64,000 nt of DNA. It comes from Streptococcus australis ATCC 700641 (GTDB lineage: Bacteria; Bacillota; Bacilli; Lactobacillales; Streptococcaceae). This document shows positions 40,224 through 50,420 of the stretch, piece after piece. A program made the translations under genes and the position numbers. The notes below the pieces were generated by a model, which worked only from the letters and a program-made list of their open reading frames with translations, ran no database searches and was not told where the DNA came from. Each line of letters starts with the position of its first letter. Within the stretch, counting starts at the first letter, position 1. The stretch is taken from positions 773,281 to 837,280 of the forward strand of contig NZ_GL636091.1 of NCBI RefSeq assembly GCF_000186465.1, in the 5' to 3' direction.

Positions 40224-43160
40224 ATGAAGAGAGAGCTCACGTTGAAGTTATTTGGACCCCCTAAGGTTGTTTTCCAACAGAAAGACATCCGTTTTTCCTT
40301 CTCGAAGATGGAGGCTTTATTTTATTACTTAGCTGTATCGGGTGAGGTTAACCGTGATGAAATTGCGGGTATTCTTTGGGGGGATAAGGAAAACCAAGTC
40401 GCTCGGAAAAATCTACGCAATACTGTTTACCAAGCCAATAAAATCTTTGAAGGAGATGTCATCGTCTCTCCAAGTAGGAGTAGCCTGGCCCTTAATCCTG
40501 AGCTGAATCTTTCTTTGGATGTCCAGCTTTTTGAAAGGGATCCGATAAGCAATTTACATCTTTATCAGGGAGACTTTTTAGAAGGCTTCTACGTCAAGGA
40601 TGATGAGGACTTTGACCAGTGGGCTTCGCGCAAACGGAGCGCTTATAAGCAACTCTATATTGAAAGCTGTTACCAGAAAATTGACAAAGAGGGGCTAGGG
40701 GACCCTAGCATAGAGTCCTTACTCCACCATTTAGTAGAGCTAGATGAATTTGAAGAAAAGAACTACCAACTCTTGATGCAGTATTATAGAGTTCATCACC
40801 AGCTGGGGAAATTTTTTGAGACCTATTACAAGTTGGTCGATTTACTGGATCGTGAGCTGAATGTTCGTCCCAGTCGAGCGATAGAAGAACTCTACCATTC
40901 TGTTTTGGAAGCCAAACGCACCCATAAACAGAGCAATCGTGTGAATGTTCGAGAACTCCCTTTCTTTGGTCGCAAACACGAACTGTCCCAACTGGAGGAA
41001 TACCTCTCCTTAGTAGAGAAGGGGGAAGCGGTCGGTCCTCTCTTGGTCATGGGGCAATCGGGAACAGGTAAGAAACGTCTCTTGCGGCAGTTAGTCTTGA
41101 TGTCCAATCGCAGTTTTAGCTTTGTCAAGCTGGAAGGCAAAGCCGGCAGTCGCCAAGAAGAAGGAGGAATCTGGGATGACCTCAAAGCTTGCCTAGAGAA
41201 AGTGAGTGAAGAGCTAGAAGTCTCTCCTCTAGGAAAAGCGGACGATCTCCCTGCTGTCCGGAAGAACCTTCAAAGACTTAGCCAAGAAAAACCTCTCTTG
41301 ATTCTGCTTGAAAATGCCCAGTGGATGGATGCGACCTCATTCAATAAAGTAAAGCAATTAGAGGAGAAAAGTAGCGGGGAAAGATGGCAACTGATTGTTA
41401 CAGCAGAAGGGCCCTTGCCAGAATTCTTGGTCACCTTCTTTGGGAGCTTAAAAGTAGAGAGACGGTTGTCCCAGCTTGAGTTGACCAATTTTGATCCGAC
41501 GGAAAGTCGATTACTCTTGCAAGGGCAACTGGGGCAGATAGAACCAGCCCTGATCGAGCAAATGATGGAGTGGAGTGAAGGTAGTCCCTTCTTGCTGTCC
41601 AGCTATATAGAAGAGTGGAAAGAGAAGGAAAGTTTAGAGCCCTTGCCTGATATCATTCAAGCTTATCTTTCTCAAGAACTAGGTGACCTGAATAGTGAAG
41701 AGGAGTCTCTTCTTCATTATTTGTCTTGTTTTCATAAGCCGATATCTATGTCTATCTTGGCCGATTTGACAGCTACAGATTTTCCTGTTTTAACAGCATT
41801 ATTAGATCCTTTAGCTCAAAGAGGAATCATCTCAATAGTGGAGGAAGGGGAGGATCTCTTGGTCCAATTTTGCAGGCAATTGGAAGCTATGTACTTCTAC
41901 CAACTCCTGTCGCCAGCCAGACGGCGCCTCTTCCACCAACAAATCGCGCAAAAACTGGAAGAAACCTTAGAAGATTCGACAGACCTGCTTTTCTATAAGG
42001 AAATAGCTTACCAATACAAGCAGTCCCAGAATCTCTTGCGTTCCCTATCCTTTGAGCTGACCTACTTAGAAGAAATCCTCCAGCTAGAACATGAACTATT
42101 CCCAATATACTCCAAGGGAGAAGAGGGAGTAGTATCAGATGGTGAAAATAGCCATTTGGATATTTTTGGGGAACTCTCTCGTCTTCGTCGAGAACTGGAT
42201 CAGCTTTTTTCACGACATCAAAAAGATAGAGACTACAAGTATTTGCAACTGCGCTACTTGTATCTAGAGGGGCGCTACTTTATTCGAAGTGGTGAGTACC
42301 AAAAGGGGATTCATGATATTCAAAAGGTCATCTCCTATGCGCGGGAACTCAAACGGCTCGACTTTCTTTTAGAAGGTTACCGGCAAATCATTTATTATTG
42401 CATTCAAACAGAAAATATTTCTGAAATGGCCTATTACACAGATTTGGCTTTAGAAGATGCGATTCAGGCCAACAACCATGAAGCGATTGCGATTCAGTTG
42501 CGCTTGAAGGGCTTGTATCATTTGATGGTGGGGGATGAGGAGCAGGCGACCCGCCACCTCTATCGCTCCATTGATTGCTTTAGTCTGACCAATAGCATGC
42601 AGGCCAAGTATGCCATTCAAATTGCAGCATCTTTAGCCTACCTCGCTGAAATAGAGCAAGTGAGAGGGCATTTTCAAGTAGCTGTCACCCACTTGGAAGA
42701 GGTCCTACGCTTGGTGGGGGATCAATCTGTTGACTCAGTCCGAGTGGTGTTTGAAATTGATCTTGGGATTGCTTACTATTGGAAGGGAGATTTGGTCAAA
42801 GCCCGCCTCTATTTTGATAGGGCTCAAAAGGTTTTGTCCAGCGTTCGCTTCCCTTGGAAGGAAGAATTGCTCGGATTTTATCAATCCTTAATTGCCTGTC
42901 ATTTCGGAGCGCAAGAGAAGGTGGCAACTTACCTGGCTCGTAAAGAAGGAGCCATGAAGCAAACGACAAATGCACGAGACAAGGGGATGGTGTATTATCT
43001 CTTGGCCTTCCTAGCGGCCCAGAAGGAGCAAGGAGAGCAACTGGTTCCTGCTTTGAGCGCTTTCTTGAAAGAAGATAAGAATTACTACAAGAAACTGGCA
43101 GAGCAACACCTGACTCCATATAGAGATCGTCCCTTCCTCAAGAGATTAAAAGATCTCTAG
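40224..43160 (+). CDS. Large SARP/BTAD-type regulator with ATPase and TPR-like regions
   Basis: 978 residues from the ATG at 40224, which has GGAGG 8 bases upstream (a longer frame starts at 40152, before the promoter). The N-terminal winged-helix DNA-binding domain (about 1-90, LKLFGPPKVVF start) is followed by a bacterial transcriptional activator domain (about 95-240), then an AAA/STAND ATPase with Walker A GQSGTGKKR near 277-285 and LLILLENAQWMD as Walker B. A long helical C-terminus resembles TPRs. The architecture resembles AfsR/SARP or MalT-like activators. It sits next to, and convergent with, the hut cluster; regulation of hut is possible but unproven. Confidence 0.8.
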   Translation: MKRELTLKLFGPPKVVFQQKDIRFSFSKMEALFYYLAVSGEVNRDEIAGILWGDKENQVARKNLRNTVYQANKIFEGDVIVSPSRSSLALNPELNLSLDVQLFERDPISNLHLYQGDFLEGFYVKDDEDFDQWASRKRSAYKQLYIESCYQKIDKEGLGDPSIESLLHHLVELDEFEEKNYQLLMQYYRVHHQLGKFFETYYKLVDLLDRELNVRPSRAIEELYHSVLEAKRTHKQSNRVNVRELPFFGRKHELSQLEEYLSLVEKGEAVGPLLVMGQSGTGKKRLLRQLVLMSNRSFSFVKLEGKAGSRQEEGGIWDDLKACLEKVSEELEVSPLGKADDLPAVRKNLQRLSQEKPLLILLENAQWMDATSFNKVKQLEEKSSGERWQLIVTAEGPLPEFLVTFFGSLKVERRLSQLELTNFDPTESRLLLQGQLGQIEPALIEQMMEWSEGSPFLLSSYIEEWKEKESLEPLPDIIQAYLSQELGDLNSEEESLLHYLSCFHKPISMSILADLTATDFPVLTALLDPLAQRGIISIVEEGEDLLVQFCRQLEAMYFYQLLSPARRRLFHQQIAQKLEETLEDSTDLLFYKEIAYQYKQSQNLLRSLSFELTYLEEILQLEHELFPIYSKGEEGVVSDGENSHLDIFGELSRLRRELDQLFSRHQKDRDYKYLQLRYLYLEGRYFIRSGEYQKGIHDIQKVISYARELKRLDFLLEGYRQIIYYCIQTENISEMAYYTDLALEDAIQANNHEAIAIQLRLKGLYHLMVGDEEQATRHLYRSIDCFSLTNSMQAKYAIQIAASLAYLAEIEQVRGHFQVAVTHLEEVLRLVGDQSVDSVRVVFEIDLGIAYYWKGDLVKARLYFDRAQKVLSSVRFPWKEELLGFYQSLIACHFGAQEKVATYLARKEGAMKQTTNARDKGMVYYLLAFLAAQKEQGEQLVPALSAFLKEDKNYYKKLAEQHLTPYRDRPFLKRLKDL

Positions 43161-43192
43161 TGTAGCTCATCGAGTGTCATGAAGGAAGAATA

Positions 43193-43241
43193 CAAAAGGC
43201 TTAGCAATACCCAAGTGCTGGAAGTTGCTAAGCCTTTTGTA
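43193..43241. terminator. Bidirectional terminator between the regulator and hutG
   Basis: CAAAAGGCTTAGCAA and TTGCTAAGCCTTTTG form a perfect 15-bp stem with a 17-base loop, with T-runs in both directions. Confidence 0.93.
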
Positions 43242-43261
43242 TGTTAGAGAGATTTTGAATC

Positions 43262-44248
43262 TTATTTTTGTTGAGACAAGATTTGGGTCAAGTAAAAGAT
43301 AAAGGTTGCAGCAAGGTTGGAGGTGTGGTTGTCAATATCATGAGGAGGGGAAACTTCCACAATATCAAATCCAATCAGTTTGCCACTAGCTGCAATGTGT
43401 TGGAGCAGCATCAGGGCTAGTTTTGGATCCACACCAAGTGACTGGATGGCGCTGACGCCAGGGGCAGAACCAACGGCAAAGCAGTCCATATCAATAGAGA
43501 GGTAGACGGCTGTCTGTTTTTCTAAGAATTGATCAATCCGATCAAGAATGGCCTGGTGGCTCATCCGGAAGAGATCCTGTCCTGTTAAGAAATCAATGCT
43601 TGGTGTTTTTGCCACATAGTTGAATAGGAACAGGTTGTTGCTATGTTCCTGAATACCCAAGATCAAGTATGGGAAATCTTTGCTCTCTTCTTTTGCGTGG
43701 TCTGCCATTTGGCGAAATCCTGTTCCAGAGTTGGGACCGGTTTGGTCGTAAGGACGCAGGTCAAAGTGAGCATCTAGGTTGATGACAGCCAATTGTTCAT
43801 CTGGTTGCAAGGAGGATTTGAGGCCCAGGTAGTGACCATAAGCCGTTTCATGCCCTCCACCGAGGACGATTGGTTGAATATTTAGCTCCAACATCCGTTT
43901 GACAGTTAGAGAGAGGCTCTCTTGCAAATCTTCAAGAGAACGATTGGGGCCATCGATATTTCCGACATCAAAAACTGTGACGTTGGTGCCCCAGTGCCAA
44001 GGAAGTTTAGCGAGTTGGGTTCGAATAGCATTAGGACTTTCGACAGCACCGACGCGACCGTTATTGATATATACTCCTTTATCGCTTTTAAAACCTAGGA
44101 TTCCAAAGGTGACTTCTTCAAAAGGAGTCAAGCTTTCATCGTTTAAATCCAAAAACTTCGTCAGCATTCCCCATTTTGCTGTATAAGGATTGTCTTCAAT
44201 ACTGCCTTGGTAATAACTGTAAGTCATTGGGTAATAATCTCTAAGCAC
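43262..44248 (-). CDS. hutG: Formimidoylglutamase (GTG start)
   Basis: 328 residues of the arginase/ureohydrolase family, with metal-site motifs [20 protein letters not shown] and SIDMDCF. HutG hydrolyses N-formimino-glutamate to glutamate and formamide. The start is GTG at 44248 with GGAGG 8 bases upstream. It is the last gene of the hut cluster, separated from hutH by 87 bases containing a strong hairpin. Because FtcD is also present, it is a second, energy-independent exit of the same intermediate. Confidence 0.93.
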   Translation of the reverse strand: MLRDYYPMTYSYYQGSIEDNPYTAKWGMLTKFLDLNDESLTPFEEVTFGILGFKSDKGVYINNGRVGAVESPNAIRTQLAKLPWHWGTNVTVFDVGNIDGPNRSLEDLQESLSLTVKRMLELNIQPIVLGGGHETAYGHYLGLKSSLQPDEQLAVINLDAHFDLRPYDQTGPNSGTGFRQMADHAKEESKDFPYLILGIQEHSNNLFLFNYVAKTPSIDFLTGQDLFRMSHQAILDRIDQFLEKQTAVYLSIDMDCFAVGSAPGVSAIQSLGVDPKLALMLLQHIAASGKLIGFDIVEVSPPHDIDNHTSNLAATFIFYLTQILSQQK

Positions 44249-44287
44249 GTTACATGCCTCCGTTTGTCTGTATTTGGCTAGAAAGGG

Positions 44288-44314
44288 AAAGGCTGAGAAA
44301 TTTTCTCAGCCTTT
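44288..44314. terminator. Hairpin between hutH and hutG
   Basis: AAAGGCTGAGAAA and TTTCTCAGCCTTT form a perfect 13-bp inverted repeat. The T-run is modest on the minus strand, so it may be a partial terminator that tunes hutG or an mRNA stabiliser. Confidence 0.7.
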
Positions 44315-44335
44315 TTCTGCTGTATCCTTACTGTA

Positions 44336-45877
44336 TCAGTATTGAATGCTTAAGTCAACTGCTTTTTCGATGGTTGCTAAGAATTCTTCACTTTCAACAA
44401 CGGCAGATGCTTTATTAAGTTCTTCAAAGATTTCGATGTCCTTGTCAAATTCAATGAAGGCAACTTTGTTGCGAATCATGTCATAGGCTGGTTTTGTACC
44501 CTTACCAAGTTCATGATTTTCTGGTTTGAGATCCAAGGCTTGGCAAGCTGCCATGATTTCAGTAGCAACAATACGACGAGAATTCTTAAGAATTTCAGCC
44601 GCTTTACGAGCTGCTGTTGTTCCCATGCTGACGAAGTCTTCTTGGTTTTCACAAGATGGGATAGAGTCTACGCTAGCTGGGTGAGACAAGATTTTGTTTT
44701 CAGATGCAAGGGATGCACAAGCATACTGCGTAATCATGAAGCCAGAGTTGAGCCCAGGGTGTTTGACCAAGAAGGATGGCAATTTGCTGAGTTGACTGTT
44801 GACCAAGCGTTCCACTCGACGTTCAGATACGTTTCCGATTTCAGAAAGGGCAATACCCAAAAAGTCAAATGGTTGTGCCATTGGCTCACCGTGGAAGTTA
44901 CCTCCTGAAATGACGTGACCTTCCTTGGTGATGATTGGGTTATCCGTCACAGAGTTGATTTCGATTTCAACTTTTGTTTTCACATAAGCAATAGAATCCT
45001 TGCTGGCTCCGTGGATTTGAGGGATACAACGGAGTGTATAAGGATCTTGTACTCGTTGTTGAGTCGCAACAGTGGTATTTTTGCTTCCTTCAAGAAGGTT
45101 TCGGATGTTGCGAGCGGTTGCCAATTGTCCACTTTGTGGGCGGATGGTATGAAGGTCTTCTTCAAATGGACTGGTAATACCATTGTGAACTTCCATTGAG
45201 AGAGCACCTGCAATATCAGATAGTTTAAGCAATTGAATACCGTCGTAAGTTGCAAGAGCTCCGATACCTGTTAGAACTGTTGTACCATTGATCAAGGCAA
45301 GGCCTTCTTTAGCAGCCAATTGGATCTTTTCAATACCAGCTTGATCGAGAGCTTCTTGACCGCTCAAGAGCTGACCTTTGTAGTAGGCATGTCCAAGTCC
45401 CAACATCGGGAGAACCATATGAGAAAGAGGAGCAAGGTCTCCAGAAGCTCCGAGAGATCCTTTTTCTGGAATATAAGGAGTCACTCCTTTGTTAAGCAAT
45501 TCTAATAGTTTTTCAACAGTTGATAGACGAATGCCAGAATAACCTTTCAAGAGTGAGTTGATACGGATCAGCATGATGGCACGAACGGCGTCTTCAGGAA
45601 GTGGATCACCGAAGCCAGATGAGTGAGTTCGGATCAGGTTTTCTTGCAGTTGAACAGTATCTTCTGGAGAGATGCTGACATTACAGAGGGAACCAAAGCC
45701 AGTGGTTACACCATAGACGACTCGTTTTTCCCGGACAATGTCATCAACGATTTTACGGGATGCGATAACGGCTTCTTTGGCTTGTTCATCAAGCTCACAT
45801 TGGGCACCGTGCCGAGCGACAGCGATGACTTCTTCGAGTGTTAAGCTATTACCATCTAAATGAATCAATTGAGTCAT
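44336..45877 (-). CDS. hutH: Histidine ammonia-lyase
   Basis: 513 residues. The Ala-Ser-Gly triad that forms the MIO cofactor is at 144-146 (GSLGASGDLAPLSH). HutH converts histidine to trans-urocanate and ammonia, the first step of the pathway. Other family blocks are GTTVLTG and QDPYTLRC. It has a strong CGGAGG ribosome site. It is 216 bases downstream of the permease gene, a longer gap than elsewhere in the cluster, with a structured hairpin in it. Confidence 0.97.
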   Translation of the reverse strand: MTQLIHLDGNSLTLEEVIAVARHGAQCELDEQAKEAVIASRKIVDDIVREKRVVYGVTTGFGSLCNVSISPEDTVQLQENLIRTHSSGFGDPLPEDAVRAIMLIRINSLLKGYSGIRLSTVEKLLELLNKGVTPYIPEKGSLGASGDLAPLSHMVLPMLGLGHAYYKGQLLSGQEALDQAGIEKIQLAAKEGLALINGTTVLTGIGALATYDGIQLLKLSDIAGALSMEVHNGITSPFEEDLHTIRPQSGQLATARNIRNLLEGSKNTTVATQQRVQDPYTLRCIPQIHGASKDSIAYVKTKVEIEINSVTDNPIITKEGHVISGGNFHGEPMAQPFDFLGIALSEIGNVSERRVERLVNSQLSKLPSFLVKHPGLNSGFMITQYACASLASENKILSHPASVDSIPSCENQEDFVSMGTTAARKAAEILKNSRRIVATEIMAACQALDLKPENHELGKGTKPAYDMIRNKVAFIEFDKDIEIFEELNKASAVVESEEFLATIEKAVDLSIQY

Positions 45878-46025
45878 ATAAAACCTCCGATTATGAATAG
45901 TTGTTCTGTGGAAGTAGTGTTGTTTACTTCGGTTTGAATACCAAACATGGGCCCATTGTCTATTGATCTAAAAAAATTGAAAGGAGTCATAGAGAAAAGG
46001 GCTCAGGTTTGACATTCGTGGAGTC

Positions 46026-46080
46026 CTAGATGGGTTAGGGAGCAAAACCGAGCTTCACTCCCGTCTCTGTTCCCATCTAG
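46026..46080 (-). other. Inverted repeat between permease and hutH
   Basis: CTAGATGGG and CCCATCTAG form a perfect 9-bp outer stem; inside, GGGAGC and GCTTCACTCCC add a second stem. There is no T-run on either side, so it is not a typical terminator. A processing or stability structure in the hut mRNA is likely. Confidence 0.65.
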
Positions 46081-46093
46081 TGTGTAAAGAAAA

Positions 46094-47437
46094 TTAGTGA
46101 GGAAGGGCTTTAGATTTATGTAGTTTATCGCCGTGGAAAACAAAGTAGAGTCCACTTGCGATCACGAGACCGATGGCACCCCAAACAAAGTTCATCAGGT
46201 TGTCCCCTGCAATCATCAAGATACTGATCACAACAGCTAGAACTGGGATAACAGGACCAAATGGTACTCGGAAGGTAACCTTTTTGTCTGGGTACATTTT
46301 TCTGAGTTTGATGGCTGCCAAAGCAGTTGGAATGTATTGGAAGAAACGGAAGACAACACTGAAGGTTGCTAATGTTTCGAAAGAGCCAGATAACAAGAGT
46401 AAGAAGGCGAAGATACCAGAAATGATAATGGCAATGACAGGGGCATTCTTAGAGTTTGTTTTTCCAAGCCCTTCTGGCAAGAGTTTTTCAGTTGCTAATG
46501 CGGCACCAAAACGAGGGACCATGATGGATTCACCGATGTTTAGACCGGCGATTGAAATGAGGGCTCCGTAAGAAACGAGTGGAGCTCCGATAGGGCCAAT
46601 CATTTCGACAAATGCGTCTTGAACAGGTGCACCAGTTTGCATAATGCGACCACCAAGCATGGCGATTGTTCCTGCGATGATCAACATGTAGAGAACAGAT
46701 ACAATACTGATAGAACCTAGAATAGCGCGGGGAACGTTCTTTTCAGGGTTGCGCATTTCCCCTGCAACGATAGACATGGTTTCAAATCCGATGAAACCGT
46801 AGAAGATGTAGACGGCTGTACTAGAAATAGAACTGAAGAGGTTTGTTCCACTTTCCAATTGAAGGAAAGGTGTGAAGTTGCCCTTGCTCACGCCACCGGG
46901 AATGAAGAAGATGGCAAAGAGTGAGAAGAGGACAATCGGAATTAATTTTGCAACAGTAGCTGTCAGAGTAAACATCTTAGAGGTTTTCAGACCGGCAATG
47001 TTCATCAGACTCAAGAGAATCAGCATACCGATACTAATCGGTAGGTTGTAGCCTTCAAATGCTGGGAAGGTGATGATGAAGATCTTAGCAAATCCGGCTA
47101 ACATGGCAGCCCAAGCGATAACAGTAACGGCCCAACCGAGAATCCCAACGTTAAAGCCAACGAAGTCTCCGAAAGCGGCTTTTGAGTATTGCATGGCTCC
47201 ACCGTTTTTGTCGAAGTAGCCAGCCGTTTCAGCCAGACAGGCTGATAGTAGCATGACGAGAATGGCAACCCCGAACATGACAGCTAGAGAAGCTGGTCCG
47301 AGGCCAGAATAAATTTTTTGAGGAAGGAGGAAGATACCAGATCCGATTACGGCGTTGATACCGTAAAGAGTGGCACCGCTAAAGCTGAATTTCGCTTTTT
47401 CTTGTTCCTCAATCGACTGTTTATGTGCTCCGTTCAT
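46094..47437 (-). CDS. APC family amino acid permease (probable histidine importer)
   Basis: 447 residues with about twelve membrane segments. The first helix carries the GxG-type motif GINAVIGSGIFLLP of the amino acid-polyamine-organocation family. It lies inside the hut operon between hutD and hutH, so histidine (or urocanate) uptake is the best inference. It begins 21 bases after hutD and has an AAGGAG ribosome site. Confidence 0.85.
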   Translation of the reverse strand: MNGAHKQSIEEQEKAKFSFSGATLYGINAVIGSGIFLLPQKIYSGLGPASLAVMFGVAILVMLLSACLAETAGYFDKNGGAMQYSKAAFGDFVGFNVGILGWAVTVIAWAAMLAGFAKIFIITFPAFEGYNLPISIGMLILLSLMNIAGLKTSKMFTLTATVAKLIPIVLFSLFAIFFIPGGVSKGNFTPFLQLESGTNLFSSISSTAVYIFYGFIGFETMSIVAGEMRNPEKNVPRAILGSISIVSVLYMLIIAGTIAMLGGRIMQTGAPVQDAFVEMIGPIGAPLVSYGALISIAGLNIGESIMVPRFGAALATEKLLPEGLGKTNSKNAPVIAIIISGIFAFLLLLSGSFETLATFSVVFRFFQYIPTALAAIKLRKMYPDKKVTFRVPFGPVIPVLAVVISILMIAGDNLMNFVWGAIGLVIASGLYFVFHGDKLHKSKALPH

Positions 47438-47458
47438 AATGTTTCTCCTTTGTGAACA

Positions 47459-48037
47459 TTATTGTAGTCCAGTCCAGATAGCAATCGGTTGCTCCCCAGA
47501 CTGATGGGGTAAAAACGTGATTGTCATCTCTTGAAGAGGAGATGCTTGTTCGATATACAGGAGCTCGTGAGTTTGGAGAGTTCGAGAATGATTGTTTCCC
47601 CATTCGAGTGTTAGTGGACAGAGAGCGTAGATCAATTGATAGCGACTCTGACTTTTGACACTCTCTTTTGGGGATATAGCACTCATATGCCCCTGATAAG
47701 AAGGTTTGTAAATCAAATTAAAGTCTTGACAAGTCCCTTGGCTAGATACAGGATCTCCCCCATCAAAGAAGTAGCTTTGAAAGGGGTTCAAAACCACTTC
47801 TTTATGGTGATGGGTGAGCCTAATGGAGGCATTCAAGGGCATCAAGATTCGGTGGTAGCCCGTGAGATCGGTAAAGTTACTTTTTTCAACCTCTACCGTT
47901 GCAGTAGAGAGGCGGAAGTCAAAGGTCCGATCTGGATAGCTTCCTCCCTCTGGGGAGAGAAAGAGTTGGGTGGTTTGGCCACCAGACCAAGTAGAAGTTT
48001 GATAATCTGCGGGGGTAAGATGAAGGATAGTCACCAT
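47459..48037 (-). CDS. hutD: HutD family protein
   Basis: 192 residues of the HutD cupin-like family, with the SGGQTTQLFLSPEGG.. motif near residue 18 and DFRLSTATVE near 40. In other bacteria HutD is thought to restrain or fine-tune hut expression; its mechanism is unsettled. It lies between fhs and the permease gene with short gaps (15 and 21 bases), so it is a true operon member. Confidence 0.88.
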   Translation of the reverse strand: MVTILHLTPADYQTSTWSGGQTTQLFLSPEGGSYPDRTFDFRLSTATVEVEKSNFTDLTGYHRILMPLNASIRLTHHHKEVVLNPFQSYFFDGGDPVSSQGTCQDFNLIYKPSYQGHMSAISPKESVKSQSRYQLIYALCPLTLEWGNNHSRTLQTHELLYIEQASPLQEMTITFLPHQSGEQPIAIWTGLQ

Positions 48038-48052
48038 AGGACGTCCTCTTTC

Positions 48053-49726
48053 TTAAAAGAGACCAGTGATATTGCCGTGGGCATCGATATCAATCTTTTC
48101 ACTGGCAGGAACTTTAGGTAGGCCAGGCATGGTCATAATGGTACCAGTGAGAGCTACGATGAAGCCAGCTCCGGCAGCCACCTTAAGGTTACTGATTTTA
48201 ACTGTGAAATCTTTTGGTGCTCCCATCTTCTTCGCATCGTCTGAGAAGGAATATTGGGTTTTGGCCATACAGATTGGGTAGTTTGAGAAGCCCAGAGCTT
48301 CCAATTCTTTCAGTTCGCGTTTGGCCGCTGGTGTTAAGCTGATGCCTTTACCACCATAGACTTTTGTGACGATCTTGGTCAATTTTGTTTCAATGCTGTC
48401 TTCTTCGTCATAGACATAAGAGAAGTGGTTTTCTTCTTGAGCCAGTTGAATGACTTTTTCAGCCAAGTCACGACCACCAGCTCCACCATGTGCCCAGACA
48501 TCTGAAATGACCACATCTACATGGCGTTTCTTACAAGATTCATAGACAGCTTCTAGCTCTGCCTCTGTATCCAGTGGGAATTTGTTAATGGCAACGACCA
48601 CTGGTAGACCATAGACTTCTTGAATGTTGGCCAAGTGTTTGTCTAGGTTTGGTAGACCATCGATAACGGCTTGGACATTTTCAGTAGCCAAGTCTGCCTT
48701 GGCAACCCCACCATGCATCTTGAGGGCACGGATGGTTGCGACGAGGACAACGGCAGCAGGTTTGAGTCCAGCCATACGGCACTTGATATCGATGAATTTT
48801 TCAGCACCGAGGTCTGCTCCGAAGCCAGCTTCTGTCACAACATAGTCTGCATATTTGAGGGCTAGTTTAGTAGCCAGCACACTGTTACAGCCGTGGGCGA
48901 TATTGGCAAATGGTCCGCCGTGGATGATGGCAGGAGTATGCTCTAAGGTTTGCACCAAGTTCGGATGAATGGCATCTTTGAGGACAGCTGCCATGGCCCC
49001 TCCAGCCTTGAGGTCTTTGGCTGTGACCGGTTGTCCTTGGTAGTTGTACCCGATAATGATGCGATCAAGACGTTCTTTGAGATCAAGGATATTTTCTGAG
49101 AGACAGAGAATGGCCATGATTTCAGAAGCCACGGTGATGTCAAAGCCATCTTCACGAGGAACCCCGTTTGTTTTTCCTTGAAGGCCATCGACAATATGAC
49201 GGAGCTGACGGTCGTTCATATCGACCACCCGTTTCCAGGTAATGCGACGAGAATCGATGCCCAACTCATTGCCGTGATGGATATGGTTGTCAATCAAGGC
49301 TGCAAGGAGGTTGTTGGCAATCCCAATGGCATGGAAGTCTCCGGTAAAGTGAAGGTTGATATCTTCCATTGGAACCACTTGAGCGTACCCGCCACCGGCA
49401 GCTCCCCCCTTGATCCCAAAGACAGGGCCAAGAGAAGGTTCGCGCAGGGCAATGACGGCTTTTTCACCAATAGCTGAAAGAGCATCGACCAAGCCAACAG
49501 AGGTGGTTGTCTTTCCTTCTCCAGCAGGTGTTGGGGAGATGGCTGTCACGAGGATCAGCTTTCCATCTTCCTTATCCTTGAGTTGTTCCAGTTGGTTGCT
49601 ATCAATTTTTGCCTTGTACTTTCCGTAGAGTGAAATATCCTCTTCGGTCAATCCAAGTTCAGCAGCGATATCGGTGATGGGCTTCATTTGGACAGAATTG
49701 GCAATTTCAATATCCGATAAAACCAT
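48053..49726 (-). CDS. fhs: Formate--tetrahydrofolate ligase
   Basis: 557 residues. The ATP-binding loop is [13 protein letters not shown] near residue 65; the family motif [24 protein letters not shown] follows (residue about 110). Fhs is reversible: in this cluster it can act on the 10-formyl-THF made from the formimino group and yield formate plus ATP. Streptococci often carry a second fhs for normal C1 supply; whether one exists outside the window is unknown. Confidence 0.96.
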   Translation of the reverse strand: MVLSDIEIANSVQMKPITDIAAELGLTEEDISLYGKYKAKIDSNQLEQLKDKEDGKLILVTAISPTPAGEGKTTTSVGLVDALSAIGEKAVIALREPSLGPVFGIKGGAAGGGYAQVVPMEDINLHFTGDFHAIGIANNLLAALIDNHIHHGNELGIDSRRITWKRVVDMNDRQLRHIVDGLQGKTNGVPREDGFDITVASEIMAILCLSENILDLKERLDRIIIGYNYQGQPVTAKDLKAGGAMAAVLKDAIHPNLVQTLEHTPAIIHGGPFANIAHGCNSVLATKLALKYADYVVTEAGFGADLGAEKFIDIKCRMAGLKPAAVVLVATIRALKMHGGVAKADLATENVQAVIDGLPNLDKHLANIQEVYGLPVVVAINKFPLDTEAELEAVYESCKKRHVDVVISDVWAHGGAGGRDLAEKVIQLAQEENHFSYVYDEEDSIETKLTKIVTKVYGGKGISLTPAAKRELKELEALGFSNYPICMAKTQYSFSDDAKKMGAPKDFTVKISNLKVAAGAGFIVALTGTIMTMPGLPKVPASEKIDIDAHGNITGLF

Positions 49727-49778
49727 AGAATCCCTTCTTTCTTTGTAGGTATTAAAGTTATAAAGTTGAATGATAGGT

Positions 49779-50408
49779 TTATGATAGGCTTTCTAAAATG
49801 CTTTGGTAAATACTATCTGCAAGGTCAGAGCCTGTTTGGAGGAGTTCGAGACCCTTGCCGTGGTATTCTTGGACAAAGTCTTGGTCCTTGATTCCTGAAA
49901 TGTTGATTAGGACATTGAGCCAAGCCCCTTGAAGGCCAGCTTTAAGGTTGAGAGCAGCCACCCCTAGGTCACTCGCCGCATTGGTGTTGGACTTGCCAAC
50001 AGCTTCTTTGGTGGTTTCAAGCGCCTCAACGATGAGCTCCATCATAGAGAAAGGAGATACTGTCGCATGTTTCAAAGCTTTTTGCATGGCTTCACGACGA
50101 GCGGCTTTCTCTTCTTCCGTTTCTTTTGGAAGATCAAAGACAGCTGATACGACGTTGAAAGCTTCTGTATCCTTGTCAATGGCTTCTAGTAATTGATCTT
50201 GGAGGTGGGCACTTTTTTCGTGAACCCCTTTGATGTGGTCTTCAAATTCAGTGTATTTCTTCTTACCAATGGTCAGTTCGCAGACCATTTTTGTAAGGGA
50301 AATCCCATTTGCAGCAGATAGGGCAGCAGCAGAACCACCACCTGGAGCTGGGGCATCTGAACCAAGAACCTTGGCAAACTCAGTAATACTTAAGTCAACT
50401 AGTTTCAT
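49779..50408 (-). CDS. fchA: Formimino-THF cyclodeaminase / methenyl-THF cyclohydrolase
   Basis: 209 residues, all-helical cyclodeaminase family, with the [16 protein letters not shown] start and a conserved [13 protein letters not shown] block. It corresponds to the C-terminal half of the mammalian bifunctional FTCD enzyme, here a separate gene. It releases ammonia from 5-formimino-THF to give methenyl-THF. It lies 12 bases after ftcD. Confidence 0.92.
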   Translation of the reverse strand: MKLVDLSITEFAKVLGSDAPAPGGGSAAALSAANGISLTKMVCELTIGKKKYTEFEDHIKGVHEKSAHLQDQLLEAIDKDTEAFNVVSAVFDLPKETEEEKAARREAMQKALKHATVSPFSMMELIVEALETTKEAVGKSNTNAASDLGVAALNLKAGLQGAWLNVLINISGIKDQDFVQEYHGKGLELLQTGSDLADSIYQSILESLS

Positions 50409-50420
50409 AGAACTCCCTTT

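Noticed and set aside
46026..46080. T-box riboswitch before hutH
   Set aside because: No T-box sequence (AGGGTGGNACC-like) or antiterminator/terminator pair is present; only a simple nested stem.
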